Origin: Bacteroidota bacterium
GTDB taxonomy: Bacteria > Bacteroidota > Bacteroidia > Chitinophagales > Chitinophagaceae
DNA: 64,000 bases
Reading direction: 5' to 3'
Assembly (NCBI GenBank): GCA_025363385.1
Contig: JANYEA010000003.1
Span: 28,249-92,248 of the forward strand
Shown here: positions 27,208 to 36,885 of the stretch, in pieces
Layout: each line of letters opens with the position of its first letter
Numbering within the stretch: the stretch's first letter is position 1
Made by a program: the position numbers and the translations under genes
Notes under the pieces: generated by a model
Database searches by the model: none
Told to the model about the DNA's origin: nothing
Seen by the model: the letters and a program-made list of their open reading frames with translations, nothing else

Positions 27208-28890
27208 CTAGGATAAGTATTTCCCCACAATCGGAACCCTTCGTCCTACCCCAAAAGCTTTTGGAGAAATACGGATGATGGGGCAGAACTGATTGCGTTT
27301 GTATTCGTTGTTGTTTACCATTTTTAATATACGGTCAACCAGTGCTTCGCCATAGCCCAAAGCCTTGATCTCTGCTGGTCCCTGCCGTTTTTCAATGTAT
27401 TGGTATAAGATCTGATCGAGCACCAAATAATCTGGTAAGCTGTCGCTATCTTTTTGATTGGGCCTCAGCTCAGCACTGGGTGCTTTTTCTATGATATTGA
27501 TTGGAATGATTTCTTTGTCTTTATTTATATATTTTGCCAGTTCATACACTTGCAATTTATAGCAATCACCTAATACTCCTAGTCCACCCGCCATATCCCC
27601 ATACAGTGTTCCATAGCCTGTAGCAAGTTCACTTTTGTTAGAAGTGTTGAGTAAAATATATCCGAATTTATTAGAAATGGCCATCAACAAATTTCCCCTA
27701 CTCCTGCTTTGTATATTTTCTTCTGCCAGAGAAAAAGGTAGTCCATTAAAAATGGGATCCAGGGTTTTTAAAAAACTTTCATAAACATCATTGATGCGTA
27801 CAATATCATATGGGTTACCAAGATTGGTACTCAAGGCCATCGCATCATTAACAGAATGTTCGGTTGAATATGGAGAAGGCATTAAAATAGCTCGCACATT
27901 TTCTTTCCCCAATGCATCACATGCCAAGGCTAATACTACTGCAGAATCAATTCCCCCAGAAGATCCAAGTATAGCTTTACTGAATCCCATTTTTGAAAAA
28001 TAATCTTTGATACCCAATATCAAGGCATCGTACACTTGTGCAATATTTAGCGCTGGTTCTAATGTGGCAGGATTTAATTCTTTATCTGGAACACGACTCG
28101 CAGGTTCCACAATACTGCTTGCAATAGTACCATCATCATTTAAAATAACGGATTCCAATGCTTCTTCAAACATGGGTAATGATTTGCAAAGGTTGGCGTC
28201 TTTATCAAAGATGAAAGAAGCTCCGTCGAAAACAATTTCGGTTTGACTACCCACTGCATTGCAATAGAACATGGGGATCTTGTACTTTAAAACATTTGCT
28301 TTGATCACCGACTTACGGTCCTCATCGTGTGTATAATCGAAAGGTGATGCGCTAAGATTTAACATCAAGTCTGGCTGCTGTTCCATTAAATGATCCATGG
28401 GACAAATACGGTACAAAGGATTATCGCCCAGGTTCCAGATATCTTCACAAATAGTAATTGCTAATTTTTTTCCTTTAAACTTCACCACATTCCATTCGTA
28501 AGCAGGCTCAAAATATCGGTATTCGTCAAATACATCGTACGTGGGTAATAAGGTTTTGTGGATCTCGGCCTTTATTTCGTTTTCGTATAAAAAAAAGGCA
28601 GCATTAAATAATCCCTTGCCCTTCTGGTATACATTTTTTGCTGGTGATCCAATGATTACGCCGATTGTATCAGCGTGAGCTTTAATTTGTTCAATCGAAT
28701 CTTCACATTTACTGATAAAGTCGTTGAACTCTACAAAGTCCCTAGCCGGATAACCACACACACTCATTTCGCTGAAAAGAATCAGGTCGCCCCCTGCAGA
28801 TTTAGCTGCTTCAATGGCTTGAATGATCTTTTGGGTATTGTATTCAAAATTACCAATATGGTAATTCTGTTGAGCTAAGAAAATCTTCAT
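27208..28890 (-). CDS. nadE: Glutamine-dependent NAD+ synthetase
   Basis: This 560-residue two-domain enzyme makes NAD+ from deamido-NAD+, ATP and glutamine. The N-terminal nitrilase-type glutaminase (1-260) has the Glu in 'LFSEMSVCGYPARDF' and the Cys in 'LAITICEDIWN'. The C-terminal synthetase has the ATP P-loop 'GSSGGIDSAVVLALA' and 'LLNTSNKSELATGYGTLYGD'. The frame stays open 83 codons upstream, but the family's N-terminus 'MKIFLAQQNYHIGNFEYN' fixes the start at 28890 (an ATG at 28929 is also possible), and a longer form would overlap gldB. It is divergent from gldB. Confidence 0.95.
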   Translation of the reverse strand: MKIFLAQQNYHIGNFEYNTQKIIQAIEAAKSAGGDLILFSEMSVCGYPARDFVEFNDFISKCEDSIEQIKAHADTIGVIIGSPAKNVYQKGKGLFNAAFFLYENEIKAEIHKTLLPTYDVFDEYRYFEPAYEWNVVKFKGKKLAITICEDIWNLGDNPLYRICPMDHLMEQQPDLMLNLSASPFDYTHDEDRKSVIKANVLKYKIPMFYCNAVGSQTEIVFDGASFIFDKDANLCKSLPMFEEALESVILNDDGTIASSIVEPASRVPDKELNPATLEPALNIAQVYDALILGIKDYFSKMGFSKAILGSSGGIDSAVVLALACDALGKENVRAILMPSPYSTEHSVNDAMALSTNLGNPYDIVRINDVYESFLKTLDPIFNGLPFSLAEENIQSRSRGNLLMAISNKFGYILLNTSNKSELATGYGTLYGDMAGGLGVLGDCYKLQVYELAKYINKDKEIIPINIIEKAPSAELRPNQKDSDSLPDYLVLDQILYQYIEKRQGPAEIKALGYGEALVDRILKMVNNNEYKRNQFCPIIRISPKAFGVGRRVPIVGKYLS

Positions 28891-28995
28891 AGCACGAATT
28901 TCAGGATTAATTACGAATGAATAGGCCATAAATTTTAAGAAAACGGATGGAAGGGCTTTATACAGGCTGTTATTAAAAGTATTAATTTGCCGCCC

Positions 28996-29997
28996 ATGAA
29001 GAATTTCTTGCTGATTTGTGTATTGTTTTCTCTGTTCTCCTGTAAACAATCTCCGAAGCAACCGGATCTGTTGCAAGTGAAACTGGATGTGCAAGTGATG
29101 CATTTTGAAAAAGCTTTTTTTGCGATGGATACCAATCACCTTGATAAAAGCTTGAATGCATTAAATGATTCCTTCCCTGGATTTTCGAAGGATTTCCTTT
29201 TTAATATTTTAGGAACTACGATAGATAGCGCCAAGAAGGATAGCAAATCTTTTATCAGTAGCTATAGATCCATGAACGATTCGGCACAACTCATCTTCAA
29301 AGATTTTGATCCCATCAGTAAGGAAGTGGTTCAAGGATTGAAAGCTGTGAAATATTATTACCCAAAATATCCTGTTCCAACTAAGTTGGTAACCTTCATC
29401 GGACCTATTAATAGTTATGCAAACATCATTACAACAGATGCTATTGCTATTGGATTGCAAATGTATATGGGCATAAATTATTCACTTTATCAAACTGAAA
29501 TGGGATTAGAATTATATCCATACTATATCTCCAGAAGGTTTGATAAAAGCTATATTCCAGTGAATTGTATTAAAACGATCATCGATGATATGTATCCCAA
29601 TAAGGCTTTGGGTAAACCACTGGTAGAGCAAATGATTGAAGCAGGTAAACGACAGTATTTACTGGATTTATTTTTGCCGAATTCGGCAGATAGTATTAAA
29701 ACGGGTTATACACAGGCACAACTGGAAGGATGTATCATTAGTGAAGCAGATATCTGGAGTTTTTTTGTACAAAACAATTTCCTGTATGAATCAAACCCTG
29801 ATCAAACAAAAGATTATATGAATGATGGCCCCAATACTCCCGCATTAGGAAGCGCTTCGCCAGGAATGATTGGTCAGTTTGTGGGAACCAGAATTGTTCA
29901 AAAATGGTTGGAGAAAAAAGGGGCCATTGCGCCAGATGTTTTAATGTTAACTCCCGCCAGACAAATATTTGAGGAGTCGCACTATAAACCTAAATAA
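28996..29997 (+). CDS. gldB: Gliding motility lipoprotein GldB
   Basis: This 333-residue lipoprotein has a short signal with lipobox 'LFSC' (Cys at about residue 16). Family features include 'HFEKAFFAMDTNHLDKSL', 'ALNDSFPGFSKDFLFNILG', and near the C-terminus 'LGSASPGMIGQFVGTRIVQ', which matches the S-P-G-x-I-G block of GldB. GldB is needed for gliding and is found in T9SS-bearing Bacteroidota. gldC does not follow; apaG comes next on the other strand. Proximity to nadE, also reported near gldB in flavobacteria as far as I recall, supports the call. A near -7 box (TTAATTTG) ends 6 nt before the ATG. Confidence 0.88.
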   Translation: MKNFLLICVLFSLFSCKQSPKQPDLLQVKLDVQVMHFEKAFFAMDTNHLDKSLNALNDSFPGFSKDFLFNILGTTIDSAKKDSKSFISSYRSMNDSAQLIFKDFDPISKEVVQGLKAVKYYYPKYPVPTKLVTFIGPINSYANIITTDAIAIGLQMYMGINYSLYQTEMGLELYPYYISRRFDKSYIPVNCIKTIIDDMYPNKALGKPLVEQMIEAGKRQYLLDLFLPNSADSIKTGYTQAQLEGCIISEADIWSFFVQNNFLYESNPDQTKDYMNDGPNTPALGSASPGMIGQFVGTRIVQKWLEKKGAIAPDVLMLTPARQIFEESHYKPK

Positions 29998-30000
29998 GGA

Positions 30001-30387
30001 TTAATTATTCTTGAAAGGAACGATCATGTCGAAAGAAGGGATCTTTACGTAGAACCTTGCTTTGTTGTTTTGGTTCTCCATTAAATAAGTGCCGTGCATT
30101 TTACCCATTTCGGTTTTTAAATTACAGCCACTCACATATTGATAATTTTCGTTCGGTTGTAAAATAGGCTGAATACCTATTACGCCCTCACCTTCTACTT
30201 CTTTGTGTTCTCCATTACTATCGAATATAAACCAATGCCGGCGTAGTAATTTGATGCTGAAAGCATTGTGATTTTCGATGGTTACCCGATATGCAAACAT
30301 AAACTCCTGATTCAGCGGTTTGCTGTAATCTGACTGGTAAAATATTTCAACGCTGACTTCAACGCCTTCAGAAATTTTGGATACCAT
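30001..30387 (-). CDS. apaG: ApaG domain protein (Co2+/Mg2+ efflux protein ApaG)
   Basis: This 128-residue protein spans a single ApaG fibronectin-III-like fold: 'VSVEIFYQSDYSKPLNQEFMF' at the N-terminus, 'LLRRHWFIFDSNGE', 'GEGVIGIQPILQPNE' (the conserved G-x-G-V-x-G-x-Q-P turn), and 'GKMHGTYLM' towards the end. Mutants in enterobacteria link it to cobalt resistance and magnesium efflux, but the molecular role is unclear. It is convergent with gldB (3 nt apart) and divergent from icd. Confidence 0.94.
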   Translation of the reverse strand: MVSKISEGVEVSVEIFYQSDYSKPLNQEFMFAYRVTIENHNAFSIKLLRRHWFIFDSNGEHKEVEGEGVIGIQPILQPNENYQYVSGCNLKTEMGKMHGTYLMENQNNKARFYVKIPSFDMIVPFKNN

Positions 30388-30520
30388 GGAATGATTGCTT
30401 TAAGTAAATGTAAGAAAAGGGAACTAAGATTTAAAACAGAAAAAACAGAAAAGAGTTCTTTTCAAAGAAAATTCATCAGAATTAATCTTGGTTTAACGAA
30501 TAAATGAGGCACACAAGTGT

Positions 30521-30528
30521 TAATTTCG
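30521..30528 (+). promoter_or_regulatory. Putative -7 element of the icd promoter
   Basis: TAATTTCG differs from TAnnTTTG at one base and lies 16 nt before the icd ATG. Confidence 0.4.
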
Positions 30529-30544
30529 CCAACAAATCAATCTT

Positions 30545-31999
30545 ATGACAAAAATTGCTGTAGCAAAGGGTGATGGTATAGGCCCGGAAATAATGGATGC
30601 TGTATTGGGTATTTTTGATGCAGCCAAAGTTGAACTGGAGTATGAAGTAGTAGATATGGGAAAGTGGGTGTTCGACAAAGGCTACAGTAATGGGATGACG
30701 CCCGAGGCGCAAGAGTCTATCGAATCACTTGGAATTTTATTCAAGGGTCCGATGGAAACCCCGAAGGGAAAAGGCGTGAAAAGTGTAAACGTAACAGCGC
30801 GTAAAACATGGAACACGTATGCTAATAAGCGAACATTTCAAACACTGCATGGCGTAGATACTGTTTTTAGTAAAGCAGGTATTCCAATTGATATTACCAT
30901 AGTTCGTGAAAATATTGAAGATACTTATGGTGGCATTGAACATATGCTTACACATGATGTAGCGTTAGGTCGCCGTTTTATTACTCGTCCGGGAAGCATG
31001 CAGGTAATTAAGTATGCTTTTGAAATGGCCAAGAAAAAAGGGTCAAGACGTATTACATGTGGCCACAAGGCAAATATCATGAAGATCACAGATGGCTTGT
31101 TTTTGGAAGTATTTTATGAAGTAGCCAAAGATTATCCTGAATTAAAAGCAGATGATGTAATTGTAGATGATTTGTGTATGAAATTGGTATCTCGCCCAGA
31201 TCTTTTTGATGTGGTTGTGCTAACCAATTTGCAGGGTGATATTGTAAGTGATCTATGTGCAGGATTGGTTGGTGGATTGGGCTTTGCGCCTTCAGCAAAT
31301 GTGGGTGATCATATATCTATTTTTGAAGCGGTTCACGGAACAGCCCCAGATATTGCGGGTAAAAATATTGCAAACCCAACCTCTTTATTATTAAGTGGTA
31401 TTGGTATGCTGCAGCATCTTGGCATGACGGAAACTTCTGCAATGATTGAGAATGCATTGTTATTTACATTGGAAAGCGGGGTGCATACAGGTGATTTTGG
31501 AGATAAATCAATTCCATCTTTAAACACCACAGAGTTTTCGAATGCCATCATTCAAAATTTTGGTAAAGAACCTTTACATCATCCCAAGCCATTTATCGCA
31601 AACCACTATGTAACACCAACGCATTTTAAATTGGATAAAAATCCAATGATTGAAAGTTTGGAAATGCAGCAGGAAGAAATTGTAGGGGTAGATATTATTA
31701 TAGAAAGTAATGAGCAACCAAATGATGTGGCAGCCCTTGCGTTAAAACATACTTTGGATCTGTTTAAATTGGTAACCATTAGCAATCGTGGAACGCAGGT
31801 TTGGCCAAAGGGATCTGTATTTACAAACCTGGTAAACTCTTACTTCTGTCGTTTCGAAAGTATTGGGGATGTGCCTGTTACGCAAACAGATATATTGGAG
31901 TTGTATAAACGTATGACAAAAGACTTTAAAGTAAGTTCCATTGAGCTGTTGAATATGTGGGGCGGAAAAAAAGCGTACACCTTGGCACAAGGACAATAG
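30545..31999 (+). CDS. icd: Isocitrate dehydrogenase (NADP+), Thermus-type with C-terminal extension
   Basis: This 484-residue enzyme oxidises isocitrate to 2-oxoglutarate in the citrate cycle. The N-terminal part has 'GDGIGPEIMDAVL', the substrate loop 'ITIVRENIEDTYGGIEH', 'ITCGHKANIMKITDGLF', 'VDDLCMKLVSRPDLFDVVV' and the coenzyme region 'EAVHGTAPDIAGKNIANPT'. After about residue 340 there is a ~140-residue extension, as in the Thermus thermophilus enzyme, which is longer than the E. coli type. A gap of 51 nt separates it from the E2 gene on the same strand, so both may share a transcript. Confidence 0.93.
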   Translation: MTKIAVAKGDGIGPEIMDAVLGIFDAAKVELEYEVVDMGKWVFDKGYSNGMTPEAQESIESLGILFKGPMETPKGKGVKSVNVTARKTWNTYANKRTFQTLHGVDTVFSKAGIPIDITIVRENIEDTYGGIEHMLTHDVALGRRFITRPGSMQVIKYAFEMAKKKGSRRITCGHKANIMKITDGLFLEVFYEVAKDYPELKADDVIVDDLCMKLVSRPDLFDVVVLTNLQGDIVSDLCAGLVGGLGFAPSANVGDHISIFEAVHGTAPDIAGKNIANPTSLLLSGIGMLQHLGMTETSAMIENALLFTLESGVHTGDFGDKSIPSLNTTEFSNAIIQNFGKEPLHHPKPFIANHYVTPTHFKLDKNPMIESLEMQQEEIVGVDIIIESNEQPNDVAALALKHTLDLFKLVTISNRGTQVWPKGSVFTNLVNSYFCRFESIGDVPVTQTDILELYKRMTKDFKVSSIELLNMWGGKKAYTLAQGQ

Positions 32000-32050
32000 A
32001 TTAACAATTTTACCTTAATTTCACGGCTCATTTAAAAGAGCAATCGAACT

Positions 32051-33691
32051 ATGGCTGAAGCGATATTAATGCCCCGTCTGAGTGATACAATGACAGAGGG
32101 CGTCATTGCTGCCTGGCACAAACAGGTAGGTGATTCTGTAAAAAAAGGCGATTTATTAGCTGAAATAGAAACAGACAAAGCTACTATGGAGCTAGAAAGC
32201 TACCAGGAAGGTGTTTTGTTGCATATTGGTACTGCCGCTGGTGGTAAATTACAAGTGAACGATTTATTGGCTATTCTTGGAAAAGCAGGTGAAGATGTGA
32301 GTGCCTTAATTGCACAACATAGTGGCGGTGCACCAGCTCCGGTTGCTGTGGTTTCTGCGGAAGTAGCAACCCCTGTGGTAACGGCTACTGTAAGTGCAGG
32401 TTTGGATATTAGTACTCTGGAAGAAGTCGTATTAATGCCAAGACTAAGTGATACAATGACAGAAGGTGTGATTGCTGGATGGCAAAAACAAGTAGGTGAT
32501 TCCGTAAAAAAAGGAGATGTGTTAGCAGATATCGAAACTGATAAAGCTACCATGGAATTAGAAAGTTATAAAGACGGTGTGTTGTTGTATCAGGGTGCAA
32601 AAGCAGGTGAGAAAATTTTAGTGAACGACTTACTTTGCATCATCGGAAAACCAGGTCAGAATATTACTGATATAGTGTCTGCTTCAAAAAATATGGGTAC
32701 TGCCGTACCAGCAGCAGCTCCAGCTGAAGCCCCAGCGTCAAATACTACAATTCCAACAAGTGCTCCAGTTACAAGTGCACCTGTAGTAGAAACAGTTGTT
32801 AATGAAGGAAGAATTTTTGCTTCTCCATTGGCTAAGAAAATTGCTACTGAAAAAGGAATTGATTTACGTTTTGTAAAAGGTAGCGGCGATAATGGCCGAA
32901 TTACAAAATCGGATATAGATGGTTATACACCTGCAACTGCAGCAACTCCAGTAGTTTCTGCTCCTGCAAAAGCTGCCTCTGCACCTGTTGTGAGTGTGCC
33001 AGCTGGTGAACTAAGCTTTGTAGATACACCAGTTTCTCAAATGCGAAAAGTAATTGCTCGTAGATTAAGTGAAAGCTTATTTACAGCACCGCATTTTTAT
33101 CTTACTATGAGTATCGATATGGATGCAGCAGTTGCTGCTCGTACAAAGATCAATGAATTAGCAAAAACTAAGATCAGCTTTAACGATATGGTGTTGAAAG
33201 CAACTGCATTATCACTTAAGCAACATCCTAAAGTAAATAGCAGCTGGTTAGGCGATTCCATCCGTACCAACTACCACGTGAACATTGGTGTTGCTGTGGC
33301 AGTGGAAGAAGGATTATTGGTACCAGTAGTTCGTTTTGCAGATGGAAAATCATTGAGTCAGATTGGTGCCGAAGTAAAAGACTTTGCACAAAAAGCAAAA
33401 GACAAAAAACTGCAACCCTCAGATTGGGAAGGAAGCACATTTACGATATCTAATTTAGGAATGTTTGGCATTGAAGAATTTACTGCCATCATCAATCCTC
33501 CGGATGCTTGTATTTTAGCAGTTGGAGGTATCTCACAGGTTCCGGTTGTTAAAAACGGACAAGTAGTACCCGGTAATGTAATGAAACTAACCCTTAGCTG
33601 CGATCATAGAGTTGTAGACGGAGCAACAGGGGCTGCATTCTTACAAACACTGAAAAGCATGTTGGAAGAGCCACTTCGTATGCTGGTTTAA
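32051..33691 (+). CDS. Pyruvate dehydrogenase E2, dihydrolipoamide acetyltransferase
   Basis: This 546-residue E2 core protein has two lipoyl domains, with lipoylated Lys43 and Lys165 in identical 'ETDKATMELES' hairpins, joined by Ala/Pro/Thr/Val-rich linkers. A peripheral subunit-binding domain follows at about 254-292 ('FASPLAKKIATEKGID', 'GSGDNGRITKSDIDGY'), then the catalytic acetyltransferase domain with 'SCDHRVVDGATGAAFL' (His and Asp of HxxxDG). It transfers acetyl groups from E1 to CoA. The two lipoyl units are alike in DNA too, indicating a recent or homogenised duplication. E1 and E3 genes are not in the window. A strong terminator follows. Confidence 0.93.
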   Translation: MAEAILMPRLSDTMTEGVIAAWHKQVGDSVKKGDLLAEIETDKATMELESYQEGVLLHIGTAAGGKLQVNDLLAILGKAGEDVSALIAQHSGGAPAPVAVVSAEVATPVVTATVSAGLDISTLEEVVLMPRLSDTMTEGVIAGWQKQVGDSVKKGDVLADIETDKATMELESYKDGVLLYQGAKAGEKILVNDLLCIIGKPGQNITDIVSASKNMGTAVPAAAPAEAPASNTTIPTSAPVTSAPVVETVVNEGRIFASPLAKKIATEKGIDLRFVKGSGDNGRITKSDIDGYTPATAATPVVSAPAKAASAPVVSVPAGELSFVDTPVSQMRKVIARRLSESLFTAPHFYLTMSIDMDAAVAARTKINELAKTKISFNDMVLKATALSLKQHPKVNSSWLGDSIRTNYHVNIGVAVAVEEGLLVPVVRFADGKSLSQIGAEVKDFAQKAKDKKLQPSDWEGSTFTISNLGMFGIEEFTAIINPPDACILAVGGISQVPVVKNGQVVPGNVMKLTLSCDHRVVDGATGAAFLQTLKSMLEEPLRMLV

Positions 33692-33709
33692 AATTAAAAA
33701 CGAAAGAGT

Positions 33710-33754
33710 AAAAAGAAGAGCGCATTCATTTTGGATGCGCTCTTCTTTTTTATT
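33710..33754 (+). terminator. Rho-independent terminator after the E2 gene
   Basis: A perfect 16-bp inverted repeat (33710-33725 with 33735-33750) has a 9-nt loop, A-rich on the left and T-rich on the right, so it may also serve the convergent metalloprotease gene. Confidence 0.9.
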
Positions 33755-33778
33755 GAAAGTAATTGTACTTGCTAATAT

Positions 33779-33803
33779 CCCCTACACGCATGCGATGGAG
33801 GGG
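33779..33803. repeat. REP-like imperfect palindrome, copy 1
   Basis: CCCCT and AGGGG ends flank a central GCATGC in a 25-bp imperfect palindrome, followed by GAAATCT and a T/A-rich run. The same arrangement, with a perfect palindrome and the same GAAATCT tail in the same orientation, occurs at 63858-63883. It lies in the convergent gap between the E2 and metalloprotease genes. Confidence 0.6.
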
Positions 33804-33816
33804 AAATCTTTACTTT

Positions 33817-36225
33817 TTAATTTTCTTCACATCCAATCGGGGCTCCTGGTGCAATTGTTTTTGCAATCGGAACAATGATGTCTTTGGGTTTATTGATTCT
33901 TTCTATTGCGTAAGTATAGTGTGCTTTTAAAGATGAATTTGTTTTAGCTTTTTCTGATGCAAAATGTTTGAGTGTTTGTAAACGATCAAAGCAAATAGAT
34001 TTTACTTGAAAATTGGCGTTGTCGTTCATGCTCAAAGAAATAAGCCAGCTTAGAACCATTTGTTGTGTTTGTAAAGACACTGTTTCTTTTAAACCCTTTT
34101 CAGGAGCGGATTTCCAGGTTTTTTGAATGATGGCATCGAGCACATCATCCCAGCCCGGTGTGCCGGCTTCTGCTTTTAATTGCACCAAACGATTAGCTCT
34201 TTCTGTATTAAATAAGAAACCCAATTCATAATTGGTTAATGCTTCTGCAGCAGATAAAGGATCGAAACTCATACCTGTTCTTTTTTCAAATAGTTCTCCA
34301 ATACCATAATACATCGGTGGACGGGGAGGAATCATTTGAATGATTTTTTCTGAAAGAGTAAGGTTTTCTGGATTCAAACAATCGAGTGCTGCATTCAAGG
34401 CTTTTGTTTGCACTTCTTTTGATAAGATAGTTGGTTTTACTTGTGAATCTCCTTTCACTCCATAGCTATAATTCATTCCCCCGATTAGTTTGCAGGTGGC
34501 TTCTAATTGATAGCGATGATAATTATACACAGGCACTAATACATCTTCTAATTTTGCATTAGGCGTATTTGGGGCAATGGCATCTTCAGAGAAATGTTCG
34601 AGTGCTACTCTTCGAACAGATAATACCTGCTTCAAAGCATCTGCTGCATCCGTTCCATTATCCCAGAGGTGGGCATAAGGATGCAATCCACTAGCAGCGC
34701 GGGCATCAGCATCTGCAATAAATAGCAAACCCATTTTAGTATTTTCTGCTAATAAACTTTGTAAAGCTGCGGGTTCATTAGTGCCGGGTGCAAAATCGGT
34801 ATATCCATATTGAATGGCACGTTTATCCCACGCACCAATTTCGTTTGTATATACTTCTGAGAAATCAATTTGTCCTTTACTATTCAATACCACGTTTGGG
34901 TGCGGGTAATCCATTACAGAAGCACGATTATTTACACTTGATGCATAATTATGCTGAAGCCCCAAGGTATGCCCTACTTCGTGTGCCGCCAATTGACGCA
35001 AACGCTGTAATGCAGCTAGTTTCATGGTTTCAGGTACGGGTTTGCCGGTTTCAAAGGGCGAAAGAAGTCCAGTAAAAATTAAATAGTCTTGTCTGATGCG
35101 TAGAGATCCCAGTGTTACCTGCCCTTTTATAATCTCACCAGTTCTTGGATCGGTTATCGACGCACCATAACTCCAACCACGCGTTGATCTGTGTACCCAG
35201 TTGATGAGGTTGTATCGAATATCCATAGGATCTGCAGAATCAGGTAAGACCTTTACAATAAATGCATCTTTAAAGCCTGCAGCTTCATATGCTTGATTCC
35301 ACCATTTAGCACCATCTAACAAGGCAGATCGGATGGGTTCTGGAGTGCCATTGTCTACATAATATATAATGGGCTTTACAGGCTCGCTCATGGCGGCATT
35401 AGGATCCTTTTTCTGTAAACGATGGCGCGAAATATACATTTGTTCTATAGGCTCTGTAAAAGGGCTACTATAGTCGAAATAAGAAATGCCAAAATAGCCG
35501 CTCCTGATATCGTATTTCCTAGGGTGGTATTGATTATCGGGTAATTGCACAAAAGAATGATGCATGCGTAAACTTATTGCTTCAGTAGATGGAGTTACTG
35601 TATTTACAAACTTTCCTGCATCACTTCCCCCAGTAAAACTAATGGTAGCTTCAAATTCGCTATTGAGTGGGAAGTTTTTGGTACCTGCAATATACATGGC
35701 AGATCTAGCTTCGTTAAAAATATAAGTACCCTGCTTCATCATGCGAATCCTATCTGCTACGCCTTGTGCATCTCGTAGAAAAAAATTGGTAGCGTCAACC
35801 AATACTTGGCCAGCTTCTTCTTCTTCCACTACAAAATTTCCGATAATGGATTGTGCAAAAGATTGTTGCACTGCCCTCTTTTCATTGGCATTTTCGGTAA
35901 CAGCACGATATTCGTAATTTGGCTGAACCATCAAAACCTTTTTGCCAACTCTATTAAAAAACACAATTCTGGAGTTGCCAATTAATCCCCTATCGAGCCC
36001 TATATCATTTGATCCAAGCCCTGCAGGTAATGAATTTACATACAAAAATTCGGTGTCGAATTTGTCGATTTGTAACCAAATTTTTCCAGCATTGGCATCC
36101 CACCAAAAATTAAAATAGCCTTCAAACTTTTGCATGTTTTTTGTTTTCTCAGCCATCTTTGAATTGGATTGTGCAAAAGAAAAAAGGCTAATGAAGCCTG
36201 CAAGAAAGAGAGTAGTAAAACGCAT
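33817..36225 (-). CDS. Exported zinc-dependent metalloprotease (DUF5117/DUF4953-type zincin)
   Basis: This 802-residue protein has a signal peptide (cleavage near 'LFSFAQS'). Residues about 35-200 match the DUF5117/5118-like N-terminal region ('GYFNFWWDANAGKIWLQID'). The zincin site HExxHxxGxxH is complete at residues 415-425 ('AAHEVGHTLGLQHN'), and the downstream 'SVMDYPHP' provides the Met-turn expected of metzincins. The C-terminal ~350 residues form the DUF4953-like helical part. Such proteins are abundant in Bacteroidota with unproved substrates. It sits alone, convergent with the E2 gene. Confidence 0.9.
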   Translation of the reverse strand: MRFTTLFLAGFISLFSFAQSNSKMAEKTKNMQKFEGYFNFWWDANAGKIWLQIDKFDTEFLYVNSLPAGLGSNDIGLDRGLIGNSRIVFFNRVGKKVLMVQPNYEYRAVTENANEKRAVQQSFAQSIIGNFVVEEEEAGQVLVDATNFFLRDAQGVADRIRMMKQGTYIFNEARSAMYIAGTKNFPLNSEFEATISFTGGSDAGKFVNTVTPSTEAISLRMHHSFVQLPDNQYHPRKYDIRSGYFGISYFDYSSPFTEPIEQMYISRHRLQKKDPNAAMSEPVKPIIYYVDNGTPEPIRSALLDGAKWWNQAYEAAGFKDAFIVKVLPDSADPMDIRYNLINWVHRSTRGWSYGASITDPRTGEIIKGQVTLGSLRIRQDYLIFTGLLSPFETGKPVPETMKLAALQRLRQLAAHEVGHTLGLQHNYASSVNNRASVMDYPHPNVVLNSKGQIDFSEVYTNEIGAWDKRAIQYGYTDFAPGTNEPAALQSLLAENTKMGLLFIADADARAASGLHPYAHLWDNGTDAADALKQVLSVRRVALEHFSEDAIAPNTPNAKLEDVLVPVYNYHRYQLEATCKLIGGMNYSYGVKGDSQVKPTILSKEVQTKALNAALDCLNPENLTLSEKIIQMIPPRPPMYYGIGELFEKRTGMSFDPLSAAEALTNYELGFLFNTERANRLVQLKAEAGTPGWDDVLDAIIQKTWKSAPEKGLKETVSLQTQQMVLSWLISLSMNDNANFQVKSICFDRLQTLKHFASEKAKTNSSLKAHYTYAIERINKPKDIIVPIAKTIAPGAPIGCEEN

Positions 36226-36265
36226 AAAAAATATTTTTATAAAATGGTTTTAAAGTTTCAAGAAA

Positions 36266-36305
36266 CAAAAACTCCTGCATCATTCTTAAGGAACAAGGCA
36301 GGAGT
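36266..36305 (-). terminator. Terminator after the histone-like gene
   Basis: On the minus strand an 8-bp stem (36298-36305 with 36271-36278) is followed by TTTTTGTTTCT. The loop is 19 nt. Confidence 0.65.
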
Positions 36306-36330
36306 AAGATATGTTTAATTAAGAGCTAAC

Positions 36331-36885
36331 TTATTCAGCTGTTGGTGTAGCGGGTGCTTCTGTGAACGGAATTTCAACAGGAGCAGCAGGCGCAACTACA
36401 GGTGCAGCAACGGGTGCAGCTACTTTCTTAGTGGCTTTTTTCTTTTTCGGAGCTACTTTTTTAGCTACTGGTTTAGCAACCACTTTCTTAGCAGGAGCTG
36501 CTTTTTTAGCAACTACTTTCTTGGCGGCTGGTTTTTTAGCAACTACTTTTTTAGCAGGAGCTGCTTTTTTAGGAGCTGCTTTCTTAGCTACTTTTTTTGC
36601 AACAGCTTTTTTAACTGCCTTTTTTGCTACTGCTTTTTTAGCTGCTTTTTTCGGAGCTACTTTTTTTACTGCTTTTTTTGCAACTGCTTTTTTAGGAGCT
36701 GCTTTTTTAGCAGGAGCTGCTTTTTTAGCTGCTTTTTTCACAACTTTTTTAGCTGCTTTGGGTGCTGCTTTGGGTGCTGCTTTGGGTGCTGCTTTTTTTA
36801 CTGCTTTTTTAACGGCTTTTTTAGGTGCTGCTTTCTTTGCAGGAGCTGCTTTTTTTGCTACCTTTTTTTTACTTGCTTTTGCCAT
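36331..36885 (-). CDS. Histone H1-like Lys/Ala-rich protein
   Basis: This 184-residue protein is almost entirely made of Lys, Ala, Pro and Val in short units such as KKAAPKKA, KKVVKKA and VAKKAVKKA, with an acidic/neutral tail ('EIPFTEAPATPTAE'). There is no folded domain. It resembles eukaryotic H1 tails and bacterial Hc1/Hc2- and AlgP-like proteins, which bind DNA or RNA through charge and can compact the nucleoid. The repeated codons make the DNA itself low-complexity, so length changes by slippage are likely between strains. It is monocistronic with its own terminator. DNA binding here is inference. Confidence 0.85.
   Translation of the reverse strand: MAKASKKKVAKKAAPAKKAAPKKAVKKAVKKAAPKAAPKAAPKAAKKVVKKAAKKAAPAKKAAPKKAVAKKAVKKVAPKKAAKKAVAKKAVKKAVAKKVAKKAAPKKAAPAKKVVAKKPAAKKVVAKKAAPAKKVVAKPVAKKVAPKKKKATKKVAAPVAAPVVAPAAPVEIPFTEAPATPTAE

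Noticed and set aside
27208..29139. 643-residue version of NadE
   Set aside because: The extra 83 residues overlap gldB and its promoter and do not belong to the family; the conserved N-terminus starts at 28890.
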